Source: Streptomyces sp. HUAS CB01
GTDB lineage: Bacteria; Actinomycetota; Actinomycetes; Streptomycetales; Streptomycetaceae
DNA: 64,000 nucleotides
Assembly (NCBI RefSeq): GCF_030406905.1
Contig: NZ_CP129137.1
Coordinates: forward strand, 4,732,001-4,796,000
Direction: 5' to 3'
Part shown: piece after piece, positions 55,363 to 63,943 of the stretch
Layout: every line of letters starts with the position of its first letter
Position numbering within the stretch: position 1 is the stretch's first letter
The notes under the pieces: generated by a model
What the model saw: only the letters and a program-made list of their open reading frames with translations
What the model was told of the DNA's origin: nothing
The model's database searches: none
Translations under genes and position numbers: made by a program

Positions 55363-57330
55363 ATGAGCGCCACCGTCACCACCGTCGCCAAGACCGGGAC
55401 CACCGCGGGCGAAGCCCGGGCCGAGGACTCCGGCAGCCTGCGCGACGCCGTACGGCGCCGCCGGAAGCTGCTCGCGGGCGGCGGTGTGCTCGCCGCGCTC
55501 CTCGTGCTCGGCGCACTCCTGCTCGGCGGAGGCGGCTGGCCCGCCGGGCTGACCGCGGACATATCGGGGCCGCTCGACGCGGCCAACGAATGGGTCGTCG
55601 ACAACCGCGACACCCACCCGCTCTTCCTGTACTTCCTGCTGCACCTGTCCAACACCGCCACGGACGGCGTCGACGCCGTGTACCAGGGGCTCGACGCGCT
55701 CGGCTGGCTCGGTGTCGTGGCCGCCGCCGTGCTCGTCGCCTGGCGCGCCGCCGGACTGGGGCGGCGCGGGCTGCGGGTCGCGCTGACGGCGCTCGGCGCG
55801 TTCGCCGTCTGCGGACTGCTCGGGATGTGGGACGCCACGCTGCTCACCATCGCGCTGATGGTGGTGTCCGTCGCGGTCGCCGCCCTGCTCGGCGCGCTGA
55901 TCGGTCTCGCCGCGGGGATCTCCGACCGGGTGGACCGGGCACTGCGCCCGGTGCTCGACACCATGCAGGTGATGCCGGCCTTCGCGTACCTCCTGCCGTT
56001 CGTGCTGGTCTTCGGCACGGGAACGCCCGCCGCGCTGTTCTGCACCGTCATCTACGCCGCTCCGCCGATGGCCCGGCTCACCGCGCTCGGACTGCGCGGT
56101 GCTGACCCGGCGGCACTGGAGGCGTCCGCGTCGCTCGGCGCGAGCGGCTGGCAGCGGCTCTGGACCGCCCGGCTGCCCCTCGCCCGGAGGCAGATGCTCC
56201 TCGGCCTCAACCAGACGATCATGATGGCGCTGTCCATGGTGGTCATCGCCGCGCTGGTCGGCGCCGGCGGCCTCGGCGAGGAGGTGTACTCGGCGCTGTC
56301 GACCACGGACGTCGGCAAGGCGTTCGCCGCGGGTCTCCCGATCGTGCTCATCGCGGTCTGGCTGGACCGCACGACGGCGGCCGCGGGCGACGCCTCCGGC
56401 ACGCCGGCGCCCGCCGGGAGCTGGCTGCACGGAGGCCGCGCATGGGCGCTGGTGGCCGCCGCGGTGGCCGCAGCGGCGGCCGTGCGCACCACGACCTGGC
56501 CCGACGCCTGGACGTACGACATCTCCACGCCGGTCAACAAGGCACAGGAGTGGATCACCGAGAACCTGACCTTCACCGAGGTCTGGGCGCGCGAGTTCAC
56601 GCTGTGGGTGCTGAATCCGCTGCGGGACGTGCTGATGTGGCTGCCCTGGTGGTCCGTGCTGTTGCTGGTCGCCGCCGCGGCCTGGCTCGTCGGCAACTGG
56701 GTCTCCGCGGTCACGGCGACCGCTGCGATGGCGGCGATCGGCGTGCTCGGGGTGTGGGCCAAGTCCCTGGACACGCTCTCCCAGGTGCTCGCGGCACTGG
56801 TGCTCACGCTGGTGCTCGGCTTCCTCGCGGGCGTGCTGTGCGCCCGCGCCGGACGTCTCGAACGGTGGGTGCGGCCGCTGCTGGACGCCATGCAGACGAT
56901 GCCGCAGTTCGTGTACCTCATCCCGGTCGTCGCGCTCTTCGGAGCCACCCGTACCTCGGCGATCGTGGCGGCCGTCGTGTACGCGCTGCCCGCGGTCGTG
57001 CGCATCACCACCCAGGGCCTGCGCGAGGTGGACCCGGCGGCCGTGGAGGCGTCCCGTTCGCTCGGCGCCTCAACGCGCCAGCAGCTCCTCGGCGTCCAGC
57101 TGCCGCTGGCCCGTCCGGCACTGCAGCTCGCCGTCAACCAGGGCGTGGTGCTGGTGCTCGCCGTGGTCGTGGTCGGCGGTCTCGTCGGCGGAGGCGCGCT
57201 CGGCTACGACGTGATCAAGGGCCTGTCCCGGGGCGAGATGGGCCTCGGCATGACGGCCGGGATCGCGATCGTCTGCCTCGGGCTCGTCCTGGACCGCGTC
57301 ACCCAGCGGACCTCCCGCACCCCCCGCTGA
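55363..57330 (+). CDS. Glycine betaine ABC transporter permease, two permease domains fused
   Basis: The 655-residue membrane protein contains two ProW-type permease domains in tandem. Each begins with a similar periplasmic segment (AANEWVVDNRDT, then KAQEWITENLTF). Each carries the cytoplasmic EAA-like loop (DPAALEASASLGASGWQRLW and DPAAVEASRSLGASTRQQLL). The usual ProW or OpuAB has one such domain and works as a homodimer, so this protein probably forms the whole channel. GGAGG 8 nt upstream fixes the ATG. Confidence 0.93.
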   Translation: MSATVTTVAKTGTTAGEARAEDSGSLRDAVRRRRKLLAGGGVLAALLVLGALLLGGGGWPAGLTADISGPLDAANEWVVDNRDTHPLFLYFLLHLSNTATDGVDAVYQGLDALGWLGVVAAAVLVAWRAAGLGRRGLRVALTALGAFAVCGLLGMWDATLLTIALMVVSVAVAALLGALIGLAAGISDRVDRALRPVLDTMQVMPAFAYLLPFVLVFGTGTPAALFCTVIYAAPPMARLTALGLRGADPAALEASASLGASGWQRLWTARLPLARRQMLLGLNQTIMMALSMVVIAALVGAGGLGEEVYSALSTTDVGKAFAAGLPIVLIAVWLDRTTAAAGDASGTPAPAGSWLHGGRAWALVAAAVAAAAAVRTTTWPDAWTYDISTPVNKAQEWITENLTFTEVWAREFTLWVLNPLRDVLMWLPWWSVLLLVAAAAWLVGNWVSAVTATAAMAAIGVLGVWAKSLDTLSQVLAALVLTLVLGFLAGVLCARAGRLERWVRPLLDAMQTMPQFVYLIPVVALFGATRTSAIVAAVVYALPAVVRITTQGLREVDPAAVEASRSLGASTRQQLLGVQLPLARPALQLAVNQGVVLVLAVVVVGGLVGGGALGYDVIKGLSRGEMGLGMTAGIAIVCLGLVLDRVTQRTSRTPR

Positions 57331-57362
57331 CCCACCTTTCCGGATCTCTCGACAGGAGCACC

Positions 57363-58325
57363 ATGCGCACCGCCCGTACCCTCCGTACCGCCGTGGCCGT
57401 AGCCGGAGCCCTCGGCGTCCTCTCCCTCACCGCCTGCGGAGCCGCCGACACCGGCAAGAGCAACGACGTCGGCGGCGACAAGACCGTCAAGCTGACCGTC
57501 CCGTCCTGGGTCGGCGCCCAGGCGAACGTCGCCGTGGCCAAGCAGATCCTCGAGAAGGAGCTCGGCTACAAGGTCAAGACCCAGCAGATGGGCGAGGTCC
57601 TGGCCTGGGACGCGCTGTCCAAGGGCGACATCGACGCGATCCTCGAGGACTGGGGCCACCCCAAGGAGGAGAAGCAGTACGTCGACACCAAGAAGACCGT
57701 CGTCAAGGGCGGCGACCTCGGTGTCACCGGGCACATCGGCTGGTACGTCCCGAAGTACTTCGCGGACAAGCACCCCGATGTGACGGACTGGAAGAACCTC
57801 AACAAGTACGCCAAGGAGTTCAGGACCGCGGAGAGCGGTGACAAGGGCGAACTGCTGGAGGGCTCGCCCGACTACGTCACCAACGACGACGCGATCATCA
57901 GCAATCTGAAGCTGGACCTGAAGACCAACTACGCGGGCTCCGAGGCCGCGCAGATCACGGCCATCAAGAAGTACGCGAAGGACAAGAAGCCCTTCCTGAC
58001 GTACTGGTGGACCCCGCAGTGGCTGAACGCCCAGATCGACATGGTCGAGGTCAAGCTGCCGGAGTACAAGGAGGGCTGCGACGCCGACCCGAAGAAGGTC
58101 GCGTGCGCCTACCCGCACACCCCGCTGCAGAAGTTCCTCAACGCGGACTTCGCGAAGGAGGGCGGCGAGGCCGCCGAGTTCCTGAAGAACTTCAGGTGGA
58201 CGACCGAGCAGCAGAACGAGGTCGCGCTGATGATCGCCGGCGAGAAGATGTCGCCGGAGGCCGCGGCCGAGAAGTGGGTGAAGGAGAACGAGGCGACCTG
58301 GAAGGCGTGGCTGCCCAAGAAGTGA
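57363..58325 (+). CDS. Glycine betaine-binding lipoprotein of the ABC transporter
   Basis: The 320-residue protein has a lipoprotein signal with lipobox LTAC (lipidated Cys25). The mature protein is an OpuAC-type substrate-binding domain, with VPSWVGAQANVAVAKQILEKELGY at the start. Trp residues (DWGHP, GHIGWYVPKYF, TYWWTPQW) are suited to the aromatic cage that binds the quaternary amine. It lies 32 bp after the permease and is the last gene of the operon. Confidence 0.95.
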   Translation: MRTARTLRTAVAVAGALGVLSLTACGAADTGKSNDVGGDKTVKLTVPSWVGAQANVAVAKQILEKELGYKVKTQQMGEVLAWDALSKGDIDAILEDWGHPKEEKQYVDTKKTVVKGGDLGVTGHIGWYVPKYFADKHPDVTDWKNLNKYAKEFRTAESGDKGELLEGSPDYVTNDDAIISNLKLDLKTNYAGSEAAQITAIKKYAKDKKPFLTYWWTPQWLNAQIDMVEVKLPEYKEGCDADPKKVACAYPHTPLQKFLNADFAKEGGEAAEFLKNFRWTTEQQNEVALMIAGEKMSPEAAAEKWVKENEATWKAWLPKK

Positions 58326-58345
58326 CGGAGGGCTGACGGGCCTCC

Positions 58346-58362
58346 GGGCCCCGTCGGGGCCC
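58346..58362 (+). terminator. Short hairpin after the betaine operon
   Basis: GGGCCCC (58346-58352) and GGGGCCC (58356-58362) pair across a 3-nt loop, 20 nt beyond the stop codon. Modest stem, plausible terminator. Confidence 0.5.
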
Positions 58363-58389
58363 CTGCCCTTGCGCGGTGCGCGACCCCTG

Positions 58390-58645
58390 TGCGTCAGGGC
58401 CGCGCCCCGCGCCCGGGCGCTTCTTGGGCGCCGGGGGTCGCGCACGTACGGACCGGGTGCGTCGCGGGGCGGGCGTCTTCTTGGGGCGCCGGGTGTCCCG
58501 CGCGTACGGACCGGGTGCGTCGCGGGGCGGGCGCTTCTTGGGCGCCGGGGGGCGCGCACGTACGGACCGGGTGCGTCGCGGGGCGGGCGTCTTCTTGGGG
58601 CGCCGGGTGTCCCGCGCGTACGGACCGGGTGCGTCGCGGGGCCAC
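58390..58645. repeat. Alternating 56/58-bp tandem repeats (114-bp higher-order unit)
   Basis: TACGGACCGGGTGCGTCGCG occurs at 58447, 58505, 58561 and 58619 (spacings 58, 56, 58). Two subtypes alternate: one with CGCGCACG before the anchor and one with TGTCCCGCGCG, so the true unit is 114 bp in two near-identical copies. It fills the spacer between the betaine operon and the convergent remnant at 58797. No gene supported in 58326-58796. Confidence 0.9.
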
Positions 58646-58796
58646 GGGGCGCCGGTCCCGGAGCCGTTCGCGCCGGGCCCCGCCCCGGTCCCGGAGCCGG
58701 GTCAGCGGTGCGGGTCGGCGCGGCCGCCGGCTCCGCATGCCCCGGCCGGCGGCTGCCGCCGAGGCGGTGGTGCCCGCCGGACCGGTGCGCCCGCGG

Positions 58797-59114
58797 TCAG
58801 CCGCGCAGCCTCGTCGACCACTCGCGGAGCGCGTCGAGCGTGTGCAGCAGCAGGCCCGGGCCGAAGGTGACGCGGGTGGCGCCGAGGCGGCCCAGGGCCG
58901 GGACGTCCGGGGCGCCGGGGCAGCCCACGGCGTTGATCGGGCCCGTGACCTCCCGGCGCAGTCGCGGCAGCGCGTCCGCCGGAGCGTCGATCGGGTGCAC
59001 GCGGTCCGCGCCCGCCGCCACGTACAGCCGCGCCCGGTCGATCGCGGCAGCACCGGGGTCGGACACCCCGCGCAGGAACGTGTCGACGCGCGCGTTGAAG
59101 TCCTGCGCGGACAT
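58797..59114 (-). pseudogene. C-terminal remnant of an isocitrate lyase / PEP-mutase family protein
   Basis: Only 105 codons remain. The sequence NARVDTFLRGVSDPGAAAIDRARLYVAAGAD and GPINAVGCPGAPDVPALGRLGATRVTFGPGLL matches the C-terminal third of the ICL/phosphoenolpyruvate mutase family, normally about 250-290 residues. The catalytic KKCGH-like region and metal-binding Asp residues of the N-terminal two thirds are missing. The conserved NARVDT block begins directly after MSAQDF, as if a deletion joined a start to the interior. It lies 8 bp behind the AhpD-like gene, so it may still be translated. Confidence 0.7.
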
Positions 59115-59122
59115 CGCGGCCC

Positions 59123-59620
59123 TCAGTGCTTGTACTGGCCGGGCGTGTAGTGGCCGGGCACCATCCGCGTCGTCACGCCGAAGCGGTTCCACGCGTTGAT
59201 GACGGCGATCGCCGCGATCAGCTGCGCCAGCTCCGCCTCCTCGAAGTGCTTCGCGGCCTTCTCGTACACCTCGTCCGGGACGAAACCGTCCGTCAGTACC
59301 GTCACGGCGTCCGTCAGCTCGATCGCCGCGATCTCCCGGGCCGTGTAGAAGTGCTGCGACTCCTCCCAGGCGCTCAGCTGGATGATCCGGTCGACCGACT
59401 CGCCGGCCGCCAGCGCGTCCTTGGTGTGCATGTCGAGGCAGAAGGCGCAGTGGTTGAGCTGGGAGGCGCGGATCTTGACCAGCTCCAGCAGCGTGGGGTC
59501 GACCCCCTGCTGGGCGGCCGCGTCCAGCTTGACCATGGCCCTGTACACCTCGGGGGCGTGCTTGGCCCACTGCATACGGGGGCTGTGCTCGTGGTTGAAG
59601 TCGTTACGGGTCTCAGACAT
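59123..59620 (-). CDS. Carboxymuconolactone decarboxylase family / AhpD-like protein
   Basis: The 165-residue all-helical protein has the CxxC-x3-H active-site motif of alkylhydroperoxidase D-like proteins: Cys58, Cys61 and His65 in HCAFCLDMH. Such proteins typically reduce peroxides or act on lactones. Motif conservation favours the peroxidase-type subfamily. It is divergent from a MocR regulator with only 47 bp between starts. Confidence 0.9.
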   Translation of the reverse strand: MSETRNDFNHEHSPRMQWAKHAPEVYRAMVKLDAAAQQGVDPTLLELVKIRASQLNHCAFCLDMHTKDALAAGESVDRIIQLSAWEESQHFYTAREIAAIELTDAVTVLTDGFVPDEVYEKAAKHFEEAELAQLIAAIAVINAWNRFGVTTRMVPGHYTPGQYKH

Positions 59621-59667
59621 GTCTTCGACCGTACGCGGCACATGGCACATAGGTATGGTCCATTTCC

Positions 59668-61104
59668 ATGACGAACGACTGGGCCACTTTCCGAGCCGGC
59701 GCCGGCGCCGACCTCCATGTGGAGCTGCGCGGCACCGGCCTGCGCACCGGGCTTACGGACGCGCTGCGGGACGCGGTCCGCAGCGGCAGGCTCGCCCCCG
59801 GCACCCGGCTGCCCTCCTCGCGGACGCTCGCCGCCGATCTCGGCATCGCCCGCAACACCGTCGCCGACGCGTACGGCGAACTCGTCGCGGAGGGGTGGCT
59901 CACCGCACGGCAGGGCTCGGGTACCCGGGTCGCCCGGCGCGCCGTGCCTCGCCGGCCGGTCCCGTCCCCGCCGCGCCCCAGCCAGGCGCGCGGCCGCCCG
60001 GCGTACAGCCTGATGCCCGGCTCACCCGATCTGGCGTCGTTCCCGCGCGCCGAGTGGCTCAGGGCGGCACGGCGCGCGGTGACCGCCGCCCCGCACGAGG
60101 CGTTCGGCTACGGCGATCCGCGCGGGCGGCCGGAGCTTCGCACCGCGCTCGCCGACTACCTGGCCCGGGCCCGTGGGGTGTACACCGACCCCGACCGGAT
60201 CGTGATCTGCTCGGGCTACGTCCACGGGCTGATGCTGCTCGCCGCGGTGCTGCGGGCCGGGGCGCCGTCGTCGGGGCTCAGGGGCCGCGTACGGGAGGTG
60301 GCGGTCGAGGCGTACGGGCTCGACGTGCACTGGAAGCGGCTGACCGACGCCGGGCTGCGGCTGTCGGCGCTGCGCTTCGACGCACGCGGCACCCGTACCG
60401 GCGACCTCGTTGCGTCCAAGGCCGCGGGCGCGGTGCTGCTGACGCCCGCCCACCAGTTCCCGATGGGGGTCGCGCTCCCCCCGGACCGGCGTACCGCCGC
60501 GGTCGACTGGGCCCGCAGCACGGGCGGACTGATCCTGGAGGACGACTACGACGGCGAGTTCCGGTACGACCGGCAGCCCGTCGGCGCGCTCCAGGGGCTG
60601 GACCCCGAGCGGGTCGTCTACCTCGGCACGGCGAGCAAGTCCCTCGCCCCCGGGCTGCGGCTGGGGTGGATGGTCCTCCCGGAGGCGCTGGTGGACGACG
60701 TAGCCGCTGCGAAGGGGGAGTCGGACTGGTCCTCGGGCGCGCTGGACCAGCTGACCCTGGCCGAGTTCATCTCCTCCGGCGCCTACGACCGCCATGTGCG
60801 GGCCATGCGGCTGCGCTACCGCCGCCGGCGCGACCAGCTCGTCGAGGCGCTCGCCGAACGTGCCCCCGCTGTCCGGGTGAGCGGCATCGCGGCCGGGATG
60901 CACGCGGTGCTCGAGCTCCCGACGGGGACCGAACGCGCGATCGTCCGGGCCGCGGCCTGGCAGGGCCTCGCCGTCGCGGGCCTCGGCCGGTTCCACCACC
61001 CCTCCACGCCGCCGGGCCCGGACGCCCTCGTCGTCGGCTACGGCACCCCCGCGGACAGCGCCTGGTCGGGAGCGCTGGACGCACTGTGCCGGGTGCTTCC
61101 CTGA
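59668..61104 (+). CDS. MocR/PdxR-type regulator (GntR HTH fused to aminotransferase domain)
   Basis: The 478-residue protein has an N-terminal GntR winged helix (~20-85: LRDAVRSGRLAPGTRLPSSRTLAADLGIARNTVADAYGEL), a linker, and a class I/II aminotransferase-fold domain. The PLP-binding Lys324 lies in GTASKSLAPGLRLGW, and EDDYDGEFRYD carries the PLP-ring Asp. MocR proteins sense PLP or an amino compound. The closely spaced divergent AhpD-like gene is the most likely target, together with autoregulation. Confidence 0.93.
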   Translation: MTNDWATFRAGAGADLHVELRGTGLRTGLTDALRDAVRSGRLAPGTRLPSSRTLAADLGIARNTVADAYGELVAEGWLTARQGSGTRVARRAVPRRPVPSPPRPSQARGRPAYSLMPGSPDLASFPRAEWLRAARRAVTAAPHEAFGYGDPRGRPELRTALADYLARARGVYTDPDRIVICSGYVHGLMLLAAVLRAGAPSSGLRGRVREVAVEAYGLDVHWKRLTDAGLRLSALRFDARGTRTGDLVASKAAGAVLLTPAHQFPMGVALPPDRRTAAVDWARSTGGLILEDDYDGEFRYDRQPVGALQGLDPERVVYLGTASKSLAPGLRLGWMVLPEALVDDVAAAKGESDWSSGALDQLTLAEFISSGAYDRHVRAMRLRYRRRRDQLVEALAERAPAVRVSGIAAGMHAVLELPTGTERAIVRAAAWQGLAVAGLGRFHHPSTPPGPDALVVGYGTPADSAWSGALDALCRVLP

Positions 61105-61421
61105 GCCGGTGCGGGTGCGGGTGCGGGTGCGGGTGCCGGTACGGGGCGCGGGCGTACGGGGGCGCCCGCATCGAGCGCCGACCACCTGCGACGGGCGGCG
61201 AGCGCGACGGGCGCGGACTGCGCAGCCGCCGTGGGCTCGGGCGGACGCCGAGGACGCTGGTCGGTGGTGGCACCGGTGCTGAGCCTGCCGGCCGGGTGGG
61301 GCGCCCGCGCTGAGCCCGCTGGTCCGTCACTTGCCCGGTGATCCGCCGGTCGTTCGCCGGAGTGCCGTCGGCCAGAGCGCCCACGGCCGGGGCGCCGGGC
61401 GCCGGCCCGCACCCTGCCGGG
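61105..61421. other. Spacer with hexamer repeats
   Basis: 317 bp between the convergent MocR and DMT-type genes. It starts with a GCGGGT hexamer array (61111-61134, four copies). No strong hairpin and no supported gene were seen in the remainder. Confidence 0.6.
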
Positions 61422-62306
61422 TCAGCGGCGGTCCCGGTCACCCGGCGTGTCTCCGGCGGGGCGGGACGGTGACGCCGCGGCCGGGATCTCGCCGAAACGT
61501 GCGAGCGCCAGCGCCCCGCCCACGGAGACGGCGAAGCCGAGGACCGCGAGCCAGGCCAGGCCCTCGCGGGTGCGGTCGCCCAACCAGACCACGCCCACGG
61601 CCGCCGGGGCGATGGTCTCCGCGAGGACCATGCCCGCCGTGGCCGTCGTGACGGAGCCGTGCGCGAACGCCGAAGTGAGCAGCAGGAACGCCGCCGCACC
61701 GCCCAGCAGCAGTGCGTACAGCGCCGGATCGGTCAGCGAGGGCCGGTCCAGCAGCCTCACCGCCACCTCCGGCAGCCCGAAGCCGAGCCCGGCGCACAGG
61801 CCCAGCACCAGGGCACGCGAGCGTCCGGGCAGCCGGCCTGCGGCCGCACCGCCCAGCAGCACGACGACGGCCGTGCCGAGCAGCGCCCATTCCAGCCACG
61901 GCGGTGCGGACGCCCTGCCTTCCGGCCCCGAGGCGAGCCCCAGCATCGCGAGGCCCGCGCAGACCACGCCGACCGCCGTCCATTCCGTCCGGCTCAACCG
62001 CACCGCCAGCACGCGCGTCGCCAGTACCGCGGTCACGGCCAGACTCGCCGCCAGCGCCGCCCCGACCGCGTAGATCGGGATCAGCCGCAGCGCCACGACC
62101 TGCAGGACGAACCCCGCGCCGTCGAGGGCGAGTCCGAGGAGGTAGCGCCACTGGCGCACCGCGCGCACGAACAGCGCGGCGTCCACCCCCGAGCGCGACG
62201 CCGCCCGGTCCTGTCCGACGGCCGCCCGTGCGGCGACGGCCTGGAAGACGGTGGCCGTGCCGTAGCAGACCGACGCACCCAGCGCGCAGAGCATCCCAAA
62301 GATCAC
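61422..62306 (-). CDS. DMT (EamA-like) membrane transporter-type protein
   Basis: The 294-residue protein has about ten hydrophobic helices arranged as two similar halves, typical of the drug/metabolite transporter superfamily. The first helix carries the usual GASVCYGTATVFQAVAAR and the second half ends in LAETIAPAAVGVVWLGDRT, the EamA-type motif. The start is a GTG at 62306. Substrate unknown. Confidence 0.85.
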   Translation of the reverse strand: MIFGMLCALGASVCYGTATVFQAVAARAAVGQDRAASRSGVDAALFVRAVRQWRYLLGLALDGAGFVLQVVALRLIPIYAVGAALAASLAVTAVLATRVLAVRLSRTEWTAVGVVCAGLAMLGLASGPEGRASAPPWLEWALLGTAVVVLLGGAAAGRLPGRSRALVLGLCAGLGFGLPEVAVRLLDRPSLTDPALYALLLGGAAAFLLLTSAFAHGSVTTATAGMVLAETIAPAAVGVVWLGDRTREGLAWLAVLGFAVSVGGALALARFGEIPAAASPSRPAGDTPGDRDRR

Positions 62307-62430
62307 AAAACGACTCTAGACGGGGAGGGTTTGTGGACCGGGTTACGGATGTCCGCAGGCGCGATCTAGTCTGTCCGGCGGCCGATCGATCGGCCGGCAA
62401 TGTCCGTACGCCGAGGGGGAGGCCCGGAGG

Positions 62431-62706
62431 ATGGCACGTCGCAGGCTGAGGTCGAGCACGGTGGTGCTCGGCGGTATGGGGGTGCTCGCGGCGGCGATCA
62501 CGTCGTGCGGCTCGGAGCCCGACAGACGCTGCGTCGACCGGGACACGCGCGAGGTGCTGCCGAGCTACGAGTGCGACGACGACAGGGGCAGCGGCGCGTA
62601 CTACTACGGCGGCAGCAAGTCGAGCGGCAAGGTCTCGGGCGGCAGCTTCGACAAGGCCGCCGTGGAGCGCGGCGGCTTCGGCTGCTCCGGCTCCGGCGGC
62701 GGCTGA
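62431..62706 (+). CDS. Small lipoprotein
   Basis: The 91-residue protein has a basic N-terminus MARRRLRSS, a hydrophobic core and lipobox ITSC (Cys26). The mature part is rich in Gly, Ser, Tyr and Asp, has four further Cys (RRCVDRD, YECDDD, FGCSG) and a GGSKSSGKVSGG stretch. It lies 13 bp before a glutathionylspermidine-synthase-like gene. The pairing parallels YgiB/YgiC-type gene pairs of enterobacteria. Function unknown. Confidence 0.78.
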   Translation: MARRRLRSSTVVLGGMGVLAAAITSCGSEPDRRCVDRDTREVLPSYECDDDRGSGAYYYGGSKSSGKVSGGSFDKAAVERGGFGCSGSGGG

Positions 62707-62719
62707 GCGGCCCGGCGGC

Positions 62720-63928
62720 ATGAAGCGGCTCACCATCGAACCCCGCCCCGGCTGGCAGCGGATCGTCGAGGAGCAGGGTCTCGTCTATCCCCTCACCCGC
62801 TACCCGGACGGTTCCCTGCGGCCGTACTGGGACGAGAGCGCCTACTACGCGTTCTCGCTGCCCGAGGTCGAGGCGCTGGAGGAGGTGGTCGAGGAACTGC
62901 ACGCCATGTGCCTCGCCGCGGCGGCCCACATCGTCGAGCACGACCGCTTCGCGGACCTCGGCATCACCGACCCCCGGCTCGCGGGCCTCGTCGCCCGGTC
63001 CTGGCAGCGGCGCGCCGAACTCCCCTCCCTGTACGGGCGGTTCGACCTGCGCTACGACGGCGCCGGACCGGCCAAGATGCTGGAGTACAACGCCGACACC
63101 CCCACGTCGCTGGTGGAGGCGGCCAGCCCCCAGTGGTTCTGGATGGAGGACCGCTTCCCGGGTGCCGACCAGTGGAACTCGCTGCACGAGCGCCTGGTCG
63201 ACGCCTGGAAGCGGCAGGCCCCGCTGCTGCCGCCCGGCCCACTGCACTTCGTGCACTCCGACGGCGACGAGCTGGGCGAGGACCTGATGACGGTCGCGTA
63301 TCTGCGCGAGACCGCCCAGCAGGCCGGGCTGACCACCGAGGCGCTGTCCGTGGAACGGATCGGCTGGGACCGGCTGTCGGGTCGATTCGTGGACGAACGG
63401 CTCCGCTTCATCCGCAGCTGCTTCAAGCTGTACCCGTGGGAATGGCTGACGACGGACCGCTTCGGCCCGTACGTCCTGGACACCCTGGACAACGGCGGCG
63501 GCACCGGCAGCACCTGCTGGATCGAGCCCGCCTGGAAGATGCTGCTCTCCAACAAGGCGCTGCTCGCGGTGCTGTGGGAGCTCTACCCCGGTCATCCGAA
63601 CCTGCTGCCCGCCTATCTCGACGGCCCGCGTGAACTCGCCGCCTCCACCGGCTGGGTCGCCAAACCGCTTCTGGGCCGGGAGGGCTCGGGCATCACGGTC
63701 CACGAGCCGGGAACGGCGCCCGAGGTGCGCGACGAGCCCTGCTGCTACCAGCAGTTGGCGCCGCTCCCCGATCTGACGTCGCCCGGGGGCGAAGGCTCCG
63801 ACGGGGGGAACCGCGTGGTGCTCGGCGCCTGGGTCGTCGAGAACGAGGCGGCCGGGCTCGGCATCCGCGAATCCTCGGGACTGATCACGGACGAGTACGC
63901 AAGGTTCCTGCCACACGTGATCCTCTGA
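62720..63928 (+). CDS. Glutathionylspermidine synthase-like ATP-grasp ligase
   Basis: The 402-residue protein matches the glutathionylspermidine synthase pre-ATP-grasp family (YgiC/YjfC type): RFDLRYDGAGPAKMLEYNADTPTSLVEAA at ~105-135, WIEPAWKMLLSNKALLAVLWELYPGHPNLLPA, and the ATP-binding KPLLGREGSGI. The C-terminus GAWVVENEAAGLGIRES is also conserved. Actinomycetes lack glutathione, so the literal GSH-spermidine reaction is unlikely; an amide-bond-forming reaction on another substrate is inferred. Confidence 0.9.
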   Translation: MKRLTIEPRPGWQRIVEEQGLVYPLTRYPDGSLRPYWDESAYYAFSLPEVEALEEVVEELHAMCLAAAAHIVEHDRFADLGITDPRLAGLVARSWQRRAELPSLYGRFDLRYDGAGPAKMLEYNADTPTSLVEAASPQWFWMEDRFPGADQWNSLHERLVDAWKRQAPLLPPGPLHFVHSDGDELGEDLMTVAYLRETAQQAGLTTEALSVERIGWDRLSGRFVDERLRFIRSCFKLYPWEWLTTDRFGPYVLDTLDNGGGTGSTCWIEPAWKMLLSNKALLAVLWELYPGHPNLLPAYLDGPRELAASTGWVAKPLLGREGSGITVHEPGTAPEVRDEPCCYQQLAPLPDLTSPGGEGSDGGNRVVLGAWVVENEAAGLGIRESSGLITDEYARFLPHVIL

Positions 63929-63943
63929 CGGGAGGGACACCCG

